DNA of 50,775 nt from Candidatus Anaerobiospirillum stercoravium (GCA_019113025.1 DXIF01000263.1:1-50775), one strand, 5' to 3'. Shown: positions 43,476 through 50,775, counted from the stretch's first letter. The notes: a model not told the origin generated them from the letters alone. Numbers and translations are program-made.

Positions 43476-43502
43476 CCCGTGCTAAGAAGTAGCCCGTGCT
43501 AA
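43469..43502. repeat. Exact 17-bp tandem duplication over the stop of the 710-residue ORF
   Basis: GAAGTAGCCCGTGCTAA at 43469-43485 and 43486-43502, no mismatch. The gene's TAG (43473-43475) is in copy 1. TAA at offset 10 and TAG at offset 17 close the other two frames. Confidence 0.92.
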
Positions 43503-43877
43503 TTAAGTAGTAGCAACTAAGCCGGAGCTGGGCTCAGCTACGCTGTAGTCCCAGCCCTTGCAGGGCACTGGGCGCCCGTGGGCAGAGGGGGCTGCATGGT
43601 TAGGCCGTCGGGTTAGTTGGTGGGGTACCCTGGTGGTGGCATGGGGGCGTTTTGCGAGGGCGGTTGCAAAACGAAACTAGGTACAGCATTTGGGGCGGTT
43701 GCCCCCTTTTCGTAGGCCGGAGCATTCCGTACAATCGGGGCTTAACTACTGGGCTTCAGCCGGGTTCTGCCGCCTTTACTTAAGGCTGACTTAAGGCCGG
43801 TACCACGGGGCTTGCTGGGTGGTTTAAGCGTTGTGCTTTTAGTTCCCTCGTTGGGGGAATTAAGTGCTATTTGCGGC

Positions 43878-43917
43878 TTGCAACACCTTTTTGGCAATTG
43901 TTGCAAATTAGTTGCAA
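43878..43917. promoter_or_regulatory. TTGCAA cluster in an AT-rich island
   Basis: TTGCAA occurs at 43878-43883, 43901-43906 and 43912-43917 in an AT-rich patch within the 607-bp spacer 43476-44082. Similar TTGCAA/TTTGCA clusters occur near 34328-34374 and 34700-34745. It could be a regulator site upstream of the DUF305 gene. Nothing else in the spacer is convincing. Confidence 0.35.
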
Positions 43918-44041
43918 AAAGATCCAGCTGGGGGCTTGTCGCCGGGAACTGAGCACGGTACAGTAACTCTAATTTTGGTGCTTGCGCGAAAAGTAGCGGA
44001 ATGAGCGCGCAGGGCCATAGTTTGTTTTTGTGTATATTTTT

Positions 44042-44070
44042 GCTATGAGTGGCGTTATTTGCCTCATAGC
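44042..44070 (+). promoter_or_regulatory. Hairpin touching the DUF305 ribosome-binding site
   Basis: GCTATGAG (44042-44049) and CTCATAGC (44063-44070) are a perfect 8-bp inverted repeat with a 13-bp loop. They end at the base before AAGGAG (44071). A TATATT (44033-44038) lies just upstream. It could be an operator overlapping the transcription start or an RNA hairpin gating translation. Confidence 0.5.
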
Positions 44071-44082
44071 AAGGAGAAGGTA

Positions 44083-44820
44083 ATGCATCAGAGTGTTTTA
44101 GCCGCAACTTTACTGGCCTTAAGCGCTGTCGTTTTGGGAGGTTGCTCCAACTCCGGCGATGACGAAATGAGTACCAGTGGTGCTACGGCCCACCATGAGG
44201 AAGTTAACGCTATGCATGATGCCATGCTCTCCGATCCCGAGTTATTAGCCCACGTTGACCAAGACTGGGAGCGTGATTACATCGCCATGATGGGGCCGAT
44301 GCACGAGGACATGATGCAAGCTTTTTGCAGCAACGATCCTGATATCGGCTTTGTCTTAGGTATGATTCCGCACCATGAAGGCGCCATCGCTATGGCTCAG
44401 ATTGAGCTTAAGTATGGCACCGACCCGCAAGTGCGCTCTTTGGCGCAAGCTATTATCGACTCGCAGCAGCCTGAGATCGATATGATGCGCGCCTTCTTAA
44501 AAGATCAAGGCGTCGACCCTGACAACTTACCTGAGCCGGGCGCCCCGGAGTGGCAAAGCCAGTATCTGCGTGCCACCATGCCTATGCACGATCTGATGCT
44601 GCGCGCCATTGTCCACGACTACAACGACCCTGATGTGGGCTTTATCGTGGGCATGATTCCGCACCATGAGGGCGCCATCGCCATGGCTGACTTTGTATTA
44701 AAGCACGGCCAAAACGCTGAGATTAAGGCCTTAGCCCTGTCCATCATCAATGAGCAGCAAGTTGAGATCAGCAAGTTCCAGCAGTACTTGGTCGACCACA
44801 AGATCAAGACCCCGCGCTAA
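44083..44820 (+). CDS. Lipoprotein with two DUF305 domains
   Basis: A 245-residue envelope lipoprotein: signal peptide with lipobox VLGGC (Cys21), a short linker, then two DUF305 units (about 68-155 and 165-240). Each has MHxxMM/ML-type helices and the diagnostic GMIPHHEGAIAMA. The two units share near-identical cores (IGFVLGMIPHHEGAIAMA and VGFIVGMIPHHEGAIAMA), an internal duplication. DUF305 proteins have a ferritin-like four-helix fold with Met/His-rich surfaces, and some have been linked to copper binding; here that is inference. The ATG at 44083 has AAGGAG seven bases upstream. It sits alone between intergenic repeats. Confidence 0.88.
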   Translation: MHQSVLAATLLALSAVVLGGCSNSGDDEMSTSGATAHHEEVNAMHDAMLSDPELLAHVDQDWERDYIAMMGPMHEDMMQAFCSNDPDIGFVLGMIPHHEGAIAMAQIELKYGTDPQVRSLAQAIIDSQQPEIDMMRAFLKDQGVDPDNLPEPGAPEWQSQYLRATMPMHDLMLRAIVHDYNDPDVGFIVGMIPHHEGAIAMADFVLKHGQNAEIKALALSIINEQQVEISKFQQYLVDHKIKTPR

Positions 44821-44890
44821 CGCTTGATGCGTTTGACGATCCGATTGACGCTCAGCTTAAGCTGGCCCAGGATTGTTGCTGGGTCTATGT

Positions 44891-44930
44891 TTGTTGCTGA
44901 TTGTTGCTGATTGCTGCTGATTGCTGCGCA
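44891..44930. repeat. 10-bp tandem repeat x4 downstream of the DUF305 gene
   Basis: TTGTTGCTGA (44891 and exactly again 44901), TTGCTGCTGA (44911), TTGCTGCGCA (44921), between the convergent DUF305 and YczE-kinase genes. Confidence 0.85.
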
Positions 44931-45010
44931 CAGCCGCAGGTTACGCTCCTGGATTTAGGGGCCTACCTGCGGCTGTGCTGCTTTTAGGTTTTAGGGGATT
45001 GTGGCGGGCG

Positions 45011-46459
45011 CTAGGCGGAGTGCTCTTCATCTTTGAGGGCTGCTGCCGCTTGTGGCGCCGCAGCGCTGGTTGGGCTGGTGAGGGCGTCGTGGACGCTGTG
45101 CGCGAGCTGGTGCGTGTGCACCTTAGGGCTTGCTTGGAGCTTACGGTAGGCGGTAGCGATGAGGTCGCAGCAGGCCTGCGGCCCGAGAGCGCTGACATCA
45201 AGGCACAGATCGTAGTTTTTAGCGTGCGACAGGCTCTGGCCATGGTAGTGGCGGTGGTACTCGTTACGCTGATGGTCGATGCGGGCCATCTTGTCGCGTG
45301 CGGTGGGCTCGTCCTCGTGGTAGTGCTCCTGACAAAAATCGAGCTTGTACTGGAGATTGCTCGCGTAGAGATAGACGTTGAGGCAGCGGGGATTGTCGCC
45401 CAAGATGAAGTCAGCACCGCGGCCAACAATTACACAGGCCTCCTTGTGCGCAAGGTTGCGGATGACGCGGGAGGACGCGACAAACAAGGCATCTTGGGTC
45501 GATAGGGACTGATCTAAACTGGCCGCATAGTCCTTGAAGATCATTTCATAGAGCAGGGCGTTATCAAGGCGCCCGGCCTTATCTGCTACCAGCTGGGTCG
45601 AGAGGCCCGATTCTTGGGCAATCATGCCGATGAGCTCATTGTCGTAGAAGCTCAGCTTCAACTGTTCGGCTAATTGCTGGCCCAAGATACGGCCACCGCA
45701 GCCGTATTCGCGGGCAATGGTGATGACGCCGTGGAAATGCTGAGCGTTTTGCGCTTGCGCCGCCTGGTAGGCTTGGCGTTGCTCCTTGGGGTAAAAGAAG
45801 CGATTGATGATGCGCAGGCGCGGCATCAAAAAGCGCACGCTGGGACCGACCATGCAGGCTGAGAGCAATGTGCCTTCGCGCACGCCCTCGACCATGGTGA
45901 AATCAGTGGCGATAAAGGAGATGGCGCTGGCCAGCGAGACCAAGGTCAGGTCAAAGCCCATCTTAACGAAGCCAAACTCCTTTTTGATGCGTGCCGAGAT
46001 GAGCTTGACCACGGCCTCGCCCGTGACTAAGGCGACATTGGCGTGCACCGCTAAGGTAATGCCAGTGGCGATGATGAGCGAGCCGGCGATGACCATGGCG
46101 ATGCTCATGACATAGGGCAGGTCCACGCCGCTTAAGGCGCGATCTAAGAGCCAGCCACTGCTATCGATCGCGAGCGAAAACCAAAAGGTCATCGGAATCT
46201 GCCACAGGATGTCCATGATATGGCGCCGGTCGCGCTCTTGCGGGAAGAGCAAGAAGTATTGCAGCACCATCAGGGCAAGATGGAAGAAGAAGGTCACGCC
46301 ACCTAAGCTTAAGGGACAGTGCAGGGATATGACGTAGCTAAAACTTGCAATCGGGGTAATACCCACCAAGGCATGGGCTAAAATCGAGATGCCACAACCT
46401 TGGATCATCACTGAGAACAAGAACACCGCAATGCGTTTTGCAAGTTCGAGCTTGGACAC
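45011..46459 (-). CDS. YczE-type membrane domain fused to a cytidylate-kinase-like domain
   Basis: The N-terminal 215 residues hold about five hydrophobic helices with the pattern of YczE/YitT-type membrane proteins (RIAVFLFSVMIQGCGISILAHA, VREGTLLSACMVGPSVRF). From about 244 to 450 there is a cytidylate-kinase-like domain: ITIAREYGCGGRILGQQLAEQL (phosphate loop, YGCGG at 252-256), FYDNELI, VIVGRGADFIL, and the Arg-rich lid RDKMARIDHQRNEYHRHYHG. True CMP kinases are soluble. The GSGG of this subfamily is GCGG here. The last 40 residues are Ala-rich. The start is GTG, with a perfect GGAGG seven bases upstream. It may be a membrane-anchored nucleotide kinase or nucleotide sensor; activity is unproven. 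Confidence 0.82.
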   Translation of the reverse strand: MSKLELAKRIAVFLFSVMIQGCGISILAHALVGITPIASFSYVISLHCPLSLGGVTFFFHLALMVLQYFLLFPQERDRRHIMDILWQIPMTFWFSLAIDSSGWLLDRALSGVDLPYVMSIAMVIAGSLIIATGITLAVHANVALVTGEAVVKLISARIKKEFGFVKMGFDLTLVSLASAISFIATDFTMVEGVREGTLLSACMVGPSVRFLMPRLRIINRFFYPKEQRQAYQAAQAQNAQHFHGVITIAREYGCGGRILGQQLAEQLKLSFYDNELIGMIAQESGLSTQLVADKAGRLDNALLYEMIFKDYAASLDQSLSTQDALFVASSRVIRNLAHKEACVIVGRGADFILGDNPRCLNVYLYASNLQYKLDFCQEHYHEDEPTARDKMARIDHQRNEYHRHYHGQSLSHAKNYDLCLDVSALGPQACCDLIATAYRKLQASPKVHTHQLAHSVHDALTSPTSAAAPQAAAALKDEEHSA

Positions 46460-46540
46460 TATTTAACCTCCGTTTGCTTAGTTGTTGGTGGTCAGGTGTT
46501 GGTTTAAGCCAGCACTGGTTTAGTTAGATGCCGGGGTTAT

Positions 46541-46588
46541 CATCACGTAGTGGTCATCACTGCGCAGTGGTCACCACCGCGCTGTGGT
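46541..46588. repeat. 14-17-bp tandem repeat x3, each unit a palindrome
   Basis: CATCACGTAGTGGT, CATCACTGCGCAGTGGT and CACCACCGCGCTGTGGT lie head to tail, with a fourth partial copy. Each centre is self-complementary (for example CACTGCGCAGTG). In the 508-bp divergent spacer 46460-46967. Confidence 0.75.
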
Positions 46589-46688
46589 CATCACCGCGTC
46601 ACGACCCAGTGACGCACAAAGCGCGCTCGGGCGTCGCCACGTGAGCTCATAAGCTTGGACGCCTGAGTACAGGCGCTATTGCGGCTGT

Positions 46689-46769
46689 GGACTGGGGACC
46701 ATGGACTGTGGGCCATGGACTGTGGGCCATGGCCCTGAGTCTTAGCCTGAGTCTGGGCCTGAGCCTGGA
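46689..46769. repeat. Two adjacent minisatellites (14 bp x3 and 12 bp x3)
   Basis: GGACTGGGGACCAT (46689), GGACTGTGGGCCAT (46703 and exactly at 46717); then CCTGAGTCTTAG (46734), CCTGAGTCTGGG (46746), CCTGAGCCTGGA (46758). Both precede the NUDIX-like gene. Confidence 0.85.
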
Positions 46770-46967
46770 GCTGTGAGCTTGTCGTTGGCATGATGAGGGC
46801 GCGCCCAGTATAAGACTAAGTGCGCTTGAGGGCCGTTTTCTGGGGCAGGTGTGGTTCATAGCGGTGCGTTTGGGCCAAAACAAGGCAGAGAGCACAGTTT
46901 GCCCGGGCCATCCATGCTAAAGATGAGGCGGTCGACTGGTATTTAGTCAAGCATGGGAGGGCGTGCC

Positions 46968-48047
46968 ATGGCGGTAGGTACTGAGCGCAGGGGCGGGCAA
47001 GAGGTCCCAGATCTTGGTATCAATCAGGAGCAGTCCAAGGACGCGACGCAGGGCTTGGTGCGGCTGTCCTTTGCCTATGTCTATGAGGTGGTGCTTGATG
47101 ACAAGCTGCTCTTGGTCTTCAATGACAATGCCACCGCCCCTAAGTATCAGCCCTTGGGTGGGGCCTATCAGTGTAGTGACGTAGCCTTTAACTACTTGAA
47201 GCGCAATTACCACTTGCGCTCGGGGCAGCGCGCATCTGGGGACTATGAGGCGCCGGGGGCGCACGATTATCGTTTCTTGCTGCCTTTAGCTGAAGTGCGG
47301 CCCTTTTTGTACGACTTCTTGCTGGGCGACCTTGCCCCCATTGAGGCAGCCGATCGCTGTGAGCGCCAAAAGATATGGCAAGACATGGAGGCCTTCGGGA
47401 TCTGCGCCCCGAGCTATCTCATCGATGAGCCGGTCGACAAGGCGCTGGCGGCCTTGATCTCTTGCGGCATCAAGCATCACTGCTGGTCCGATCGCTTGAC
47501 CACCTTGCAGCGCAGCTGGACTTGGCCTTATAACAGTGATTTGCTGGCGTGGGGCTTGCGCGGCCCGATGCGCACTTGGGATGAGCTCGATGCCTTAAGT
47601 CAGCGCGAGTACATCTTTGAAGCGCGCCGCGAATTAGGCGAGGAAATCGCGGCGACCGCGCTCTTTACCCGCGGGGAGCAAAGCCATTTGCTGGGGGGCG
47701 ATTTTTATTATCGGGGGCGCAGTTACAGCGTGGCCTTTGACTATGGCTTTAATTGCCCATCGTTGATGCTGACGGATTGCTTGCGCCTGAGCATGACGCG
47801 CAAGCTTGAAGAGTGCTTTACCATGGCTTTGGAGCGGCAAGAGGAGGCAGAGTATGCCGCCGCTGGCGCCTGGCCGCTGGGCTTTAAACCCTTGTGTTTG
47901 CTCAGCGCCGCCGAGATTGAGGCCCGCATGGTGCCCCGCTTTGCTCAGCCTTCGTTAGACCCTAATAACCCCAGCTGCGCGGATCACTGCCGCTTTATCT
48001 TGCCCTCAGCCCCGCTGCATTACCCGCGCTCGTTAGAAGCTTATTAG
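46968..48047 (+). CDS. SMODS-associated-NUDIX-like protein
   Basis: The 359-residue protein resembles the SMODS-associated NUDIX family known from cyclic-nucleotide-based anti-phage conflict systems. The matching parts are VRLSFAYVYEVVLDDKLLLVFND followed by KYQPLGGAYQC (about 31-70) and, after a long insertion, a NUDIX-box-like REYIFEARRELGEEI (about 211-225). The box is degenerate, so it may bind rather than hydrolyse its ligand. No membrane segment. The start ATG 46968 is chosen over 46953 because GGGAGGG lies six bases before it. No CD-NTase gene is in the window, so its usual partner is missing or elsewhere. It is divergent from the membrane kinase-like gene. Assignment is from pattern memory and is moderate. 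Confidence 0.55.
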   Translation: MAVGTERRGGQEVPDLGINQEQSKDATQGLVRLSFAYVYEVVLDDKLLLVFNDNATAPKYQPLGGAYQCSDVAFNYLKRNYHLRSGQRASGDYEAPGAHDYRFLLPLAEVRPFLYDFLLGDLAPIEAADRCERQKIWQDMEAFGICAPSYLIDEPVDKALAALISCGIKHHCWSDRLTTLQRSWTWPYNSDLLAWGLRGPMRTWDELDALSQREYIFEARRELGEEIAATALFTRGEQSHLLGGDFYYRGRSYSVAFDYGFNCPSLMLTDCLRLSMTRKLEECFTMALERQEEAEYAAAGAWPLGFKPLCLLSAAEIEARMVPRFAQPSLDPNNPSCADHCRFILPSAPLHYPRSLEAY

Positions 48048-48079
48048 CTGCATTACCCGCGCTCGTTAGAAGCTTATTA
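48014..48079. repeat. Exact 33-bp tandem duplication over the stop of the NUDIX-like gene
   Basis: Bases 48014-48046 are repeated without mismatch at 48047-48079. The first copy encodes the last residues (LHYPRSLEAY) and the first two bases of the stop; the second is untranslated. Being 11 codons, it places a second stop in the same frame. Perfect identity suggests a recent event. Confidence 0.95.
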
Positions 48080-48121
48080 GGGGTGCTCAAAATCGGCATT
48101 TAGGTCGAGGCGCGCTTGAGG

Positions 48122-48673
48122 TTAGCGCTGCTTGAGCACAAAGTCCGGGAAGAGATCGGAGTCCTTGTCGTAGAAGGATTGAATCAGCTTGATGCCGACC
48201 TGGGGATTACCCATGATTGTGATCGAAGCTGTGTCCACTTGGTTGGTGGCTGAGCAGGCAAAGCCTTTGATCGGGCCGATGTTGAACTCAAAGTAAAGCA
48301 AATCGTTGAACTGCTGGATGCCCTCGGTGCGGGCGCCTTGAGCGCGCAGCGCCTGTTGCAGATTGGTCAAGAGCTCATAGGGCTTGTGGGTGCCTGCGCC
48401 CACCACCACATTGATGCTCGAACCGGCTTGGCGGTTGACGAAGTTGACGTTGACCGAGTGTCCCATATTGTGGGGCGTGCCCGCCACCGCCCAGTTTTGC
48501 CCTAAATCCACACTGAAGTAGTTGCTCTCAAAGGTGGCGGCTAAGGCACAAGGGCTGAGCACAAGGCAGCCTATGCTCAGGGCTAAGGCCGTGGCATAGG
48601 TCTTAAGATGGGTACTGAGGCGTGCCAACAAGCTGCTGCGGCGTGCCAACAAGCTACGTGCAACAAGAGCCAT
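48122..48673 (-). CDS. Exported protein of unknown function (183 residues)
   Basis: A signal peptide with an unusually long N-terminal region (hydrophobic core about 27-40, cleavage after ALA near residue 46) is followed by about 135 residues without recognised family motifs (FESNYFSVDLGQNWAVAG, SINVVVGAG, FACSATNQVDTASITIMGN). The n-region contains a 21-bp in-frame duplication (ARRSSLLAR) encoded by two copies of GCGTGCCAACAAGCT (48620-48634, 48641-48655). Start supported by GGGAGGAG. It lies downstream of, and in the same direction as, another exported unknown, and the two may form a unit. Confidence 0.75.
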   Translation of the reverse strand: MALVARSLLARRSSLLARLSTHLKTYATALALSIGCLVLSPCALAATFESNYFSVDLGQNWAVAGTPHNMGHSVNVNFVNRQAGSSINVVVGAGTHKPYELLTNLQQALRAQGARTEGIQQFNDLLYFEFNIGPIKGFACSATNQVDTASITIMGNPQVGIKLIQSFYDKDSDLFPDFVLKQR

Positions 48674-48868
48674 AACTCCTCCCTAAAGCCCGTTAATCTC
48701 AGGCTTGATCTAATGATACTCGCTCTAAAGATTAATATCGGCAGCTACGGGATGGTCTTCGGCCTAATTGCGACCAATGCTTATCTAAAATGGGACTTTA
48801 GTTACACTTTTAGCATCGAACGCTTCGGTGCCCGGCGTGATCGGCGGTTTGCTGCGCTGCTTGTGGCG

Positions 48869-50374
48869 TTACTGCTCTTGAAGCTGCACCGGCAAGTGTG
48901 GAGTGTGCTGGGCAAAGGGCAGGTCATGGAGCTCAGTGTAGACCGCGGTTTGCTGCGGGCGGTTGATCTCCGGAATCGCCAGCTGGGGCAAAACCGCGCT
49001 GGTGCGCTTGAAGGTATTGATATACTCCACACCTGCGATGAGGTCGCCTGTTACCACGATTGAGGCAATCTCCGTGCCGCTGGTGGTAAAAAAGTGGGCA
49101 TTGGCTACACCTAAGACGTCATAGGTGATGAGGTAGCCGTCTTGATGTACCGTGAGCTGGACATTGCTGTAGGTATGGTTCTGTTCTCCCTCTTTTAAGG
49201 TGGTGAACACGTGCTGCGCTAAGAATGGCAGGGTGTACTGACTGTGGGGCAGGATATTGATTTCCACTTGCGTGTTGAGGCAGTCATTGGAAAAGAGGAC
49301 GTAGAACTCGTCAATGCTGGAGCTAGGGGGCACGGTGGCGCTCCAGCAGCAGCCCGTAACAAAGGTAAAGTAGGGCGTCGCCTCGCTGTGCATCGGGTTG
49401 TTGTGGGTGCAGCCTTGGGAGCACACCATATTGCGCACGCCTTGGGCCGTGATATAGGCCTCAGGATCAGCCTGCACTGCGACGCGGCGGAAAAGCTCCA
49501 AGCTTTCAGCTACGACCTTGGGAGCGGCCATACCAGGGCTGGAGCACGTGTTTTCAGCGATACTTTGCTGCAGCTTGAGCTTAAGCGGGCTATTAATGGT
49601 CGCCTCGATTTGCTCGATCGCGGCGACGGTCTCTTGAGCGCTCTCCTCTCCGCGCGTTTGCGTCAATTTGCTGCGGCTAGTTTCGTGCTTGAGCTTACTC
49701 TGCGTTTGCGGCATCAGGCTCTCAAAGTGCAAGCTGTGGCGCAGCTCGTCGGCATAGAAGTCATAGAGCTGGGTATTGGTAGTATCTTGCTTACGGCGCT
49801 GGGCGTAGTCTTGCAGCAGCATGGCCTCAAACTCATGGCGCTTAAGGCGTTGCTTGTTGAGCGATCCTTGCTCTTGTAAGCGCTCTTTAAAGTCCGGATG
49901 GTGCTGAGTTAAGCGGTTGAGGTCAGATTCGGCCTCAAGCAGGTATTGCTCGGGCAGGGAGTTAAAGTAGCGCCGATTGAGCAGCACGTGGCTTAATTGG
50001 TTGGGGTGATCGCACACCACAATCGGGCGGGTCACAAGGTTGTTAAGCTGCTCGTGGCCATCTAAGTCGGGGGTAGCGGCAGCAAGGGCGTTAAGCTCTG
50101 GGTTGGCCTGAGCGGGGGCGGAATAGCCGAGATTATCGTGCACGATGTTATGGTGCATTTGCTCCAACGGCGCGACCCCCATGCCCGATGTCTGCGGTGC
50201 TGGGTTGAGATCAATGTTCTCGACTGTGGCACGATCGATGCGATATGCCGTGCTCGGGTTAGGCGCAGGCAGTTGCGTCGGCAATTGCTCGGCAGCGTGG
50301 CTGAGCGTACCAGTGGTGCCACCAATGGTGCCGATGACCATGCCGATAAGGAGCAGGGTGCGCTTAAGGCGCAT
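48869..50374 (-). CDS. Exported Cys-containing protein of unknown function
   Basis: I do not recognise a family. From the ATG at 50374 the protein (501 residues) begins MRLKRTLLLIGMVIGTIGG, a good signal peptide with cleavage after SHA. The frame stays open to 50491, but the start is uncertain because no clear ribosome-binding site precedes any candidate. The middle (about 150-300) is charged and probably helical. The C-terminal third has a Cys-rich region (NTCSSP, VCSQGC, TGCCWSA, SNDCLN) that could form disulfides in the periplasm. The last 60 residues are Pro/Gln-rich. Same strand as the exported 183-residue gene, 195 bp upstream of it. Confidence 0.65.
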   Translation of the reverse strand: MRLKRTLLLIGMVIGTIGGTTGTLSHAAEQLPTQLPAPNPSTAYRIDRATVENIDLNPAPQTSGMGVAPLEQMHHNIVHDNLGYSAPAQANPELNALAAATPDLDGHEQLNNLVTRPIVVCDHPNQLSHVLLNRRYFNSLPEQYLLEAESDLNRLTQHHPDFKERLQEQGSLNKQRLKRHEFEAMLLQDYAQRRKQDTTNTQLYDFYADELRHSLHFESLMPQTQSKLKHETSRSKLTQTRGEESAQETVAAIEQIEATINSPLKLKLQQSIAENTCSSPGMAAPKVVAESLELFRRVAVQADPEAYITAQGVRNMVCSQGCTHNNPMHSEATPYFTFVTGCCWSATVPPSSSIDEFYVLFSNDCLNTQVEINILPHSQYTLPFLAQHVFTTLKEGEQNHTYSNVQLTVHQDGYLITYDVLGVANAHFFTTSGTEIASIVVTGDLIAGVEYINTFKRTSAVLPQLAIPEINRPQQTAVYTELHDLPFAQHTPHLPVQLQEQ

Positions 50375-50775
50375 GGCGCAGGACGCAGTAAGGCCTGAGC
50401 GCCGTAAGGTTAGGACCTGATCCTGCGGGGCACGGTGAATGGAACAAGCTGCAAGCGGCATGTTGGAGCGGAAGGTTAGGGGTTTGAGCAAGGGCGGCCC
50501 TCAGTAAGCTGTGGCGTGCGCTGGTTTGCGCTCAGGGCGCGTTGGTCCCGAGCGTGCACACGGCGAAAGCAAGATACGCGCAAGCACGCACTTAATAGTG
50601 CAAAGTGCACCATAAGAGAGCGCCTGACACGGTGATGGTCGCTAAATAGAACTAAAATCCGATACAAATCAGGAGTGGAGCGCGTCGAATGCGGTTCCGG
50701 TTTGAGCACAGGGCGATCATAAAAATCAACCAGTACAATTATAGCCGAAGGTGATGGTTTTGGGAACATCACTTG
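50375..50775. other. Window end without a credible gene
   Basis: About 400 bp upstream of the last minus-strand gene. An open frame on the minus strand is low-complexity and unsupported. No strong promoter, hairpin or repeat is evident. A possible regulatory region only. Confidence 0.4.

Noticed and set aside
43758-43769. Complement of CAGAACCCGGCT, resembling the 3' end of RNase P RNA
   Set aside because: The other universally conserved RNase P segments (such as GAGGAAAGTCC) are absent in the following 400 bases on that strand, so it is a chance match.
43742-44107. Minus-strand 121-codon open frame overlapping the DUF305 start
   Set aside because: It overlaps a well-supported gene start and lies in a region of spacer-like composition; no start signal.

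Overview
The window looks like part of a chromosome of a GC-rich (about 58-60% GC by eye) gammaproteobacterium, probably a host-associated anaerobe. The support is the gammaproteobacterial neighbourhood accD-folC-dedD, a thi operon that uses the oxygen-sensitive radical-SAM enzyme ThiH rather than ThiO, and a pbpC-yfhM pair as in enterobacteria. Succinivibrionaceae would fit, but I cannot prove this from sequence alone. TTA is a common leucine codon despite the GC content. No rRNA, tRNA, CRISPR array, prophage or intact insertion sequence was seen.

Layout. 1-819: 3' part of an exported-type endonuclease/exonuclease/phosphatase gene. 1224-8793: housekeeping block accD, folC, dedD, a NIF3-like gene, folE, a GtrB-type glycosyltransferase and truA. 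8880-16301: thiamine operon behind a consensus-like promoter and a TPP riboswitch (thiC, fused thiDE, thiF, thiS, thiG, thiH), with unusually long, repeat-bearing or hairpin-bearing spacers. 16418-25850 (minus strand): a GGDEF diguanylate cyclase, then penicillin-binding protein 1C and a very large alpha-2-macroglobulin-like protein whose thioester motif is lost. 26308-27402: periplasmic GlpQ.

27628-39866 (minus strand): an alpha-glucoside utilisation locus with three paralogous GH13 glucosidases, one GPH-type sugar:cation symporter and an AraC regulator with a huge disordered C-terminal tail. The genes are separated by long AT-richer spacers full of inverted repeats, LacI-like and AraC-like operator candidates, intrinsic terminators and one or two candidate small RNAs. 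40191-50775: accessory genes. These are a DUF1963 protein, a 710-residue protein I do not recognise, a double-DUF305 lipoprotein, a fusion of a YczE-type membrane domain to a cytidylate-kinase-like domain, a protein resembling the SMODS-associated NUDIX family, and two exported proteins of unknown function.

The most striking signal is not a gene. At gene after gene, on both strands, the stop codon lies inside the first copy of a short tandem repeat (units of 10, 11, 13, 16, 17 or 33 bp). Because most units are not multiples of three, the decayed copies place further stop codons in the other reading frames, often in all three. Similar 10-18 bp minisatellites also sit in leaders and spacers (upstream of accD, thiC, yfhM, the NUDIX gene and within the thi operon). 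I treat this stop-anchored repeat pattern as the main candidate for something undescribed.
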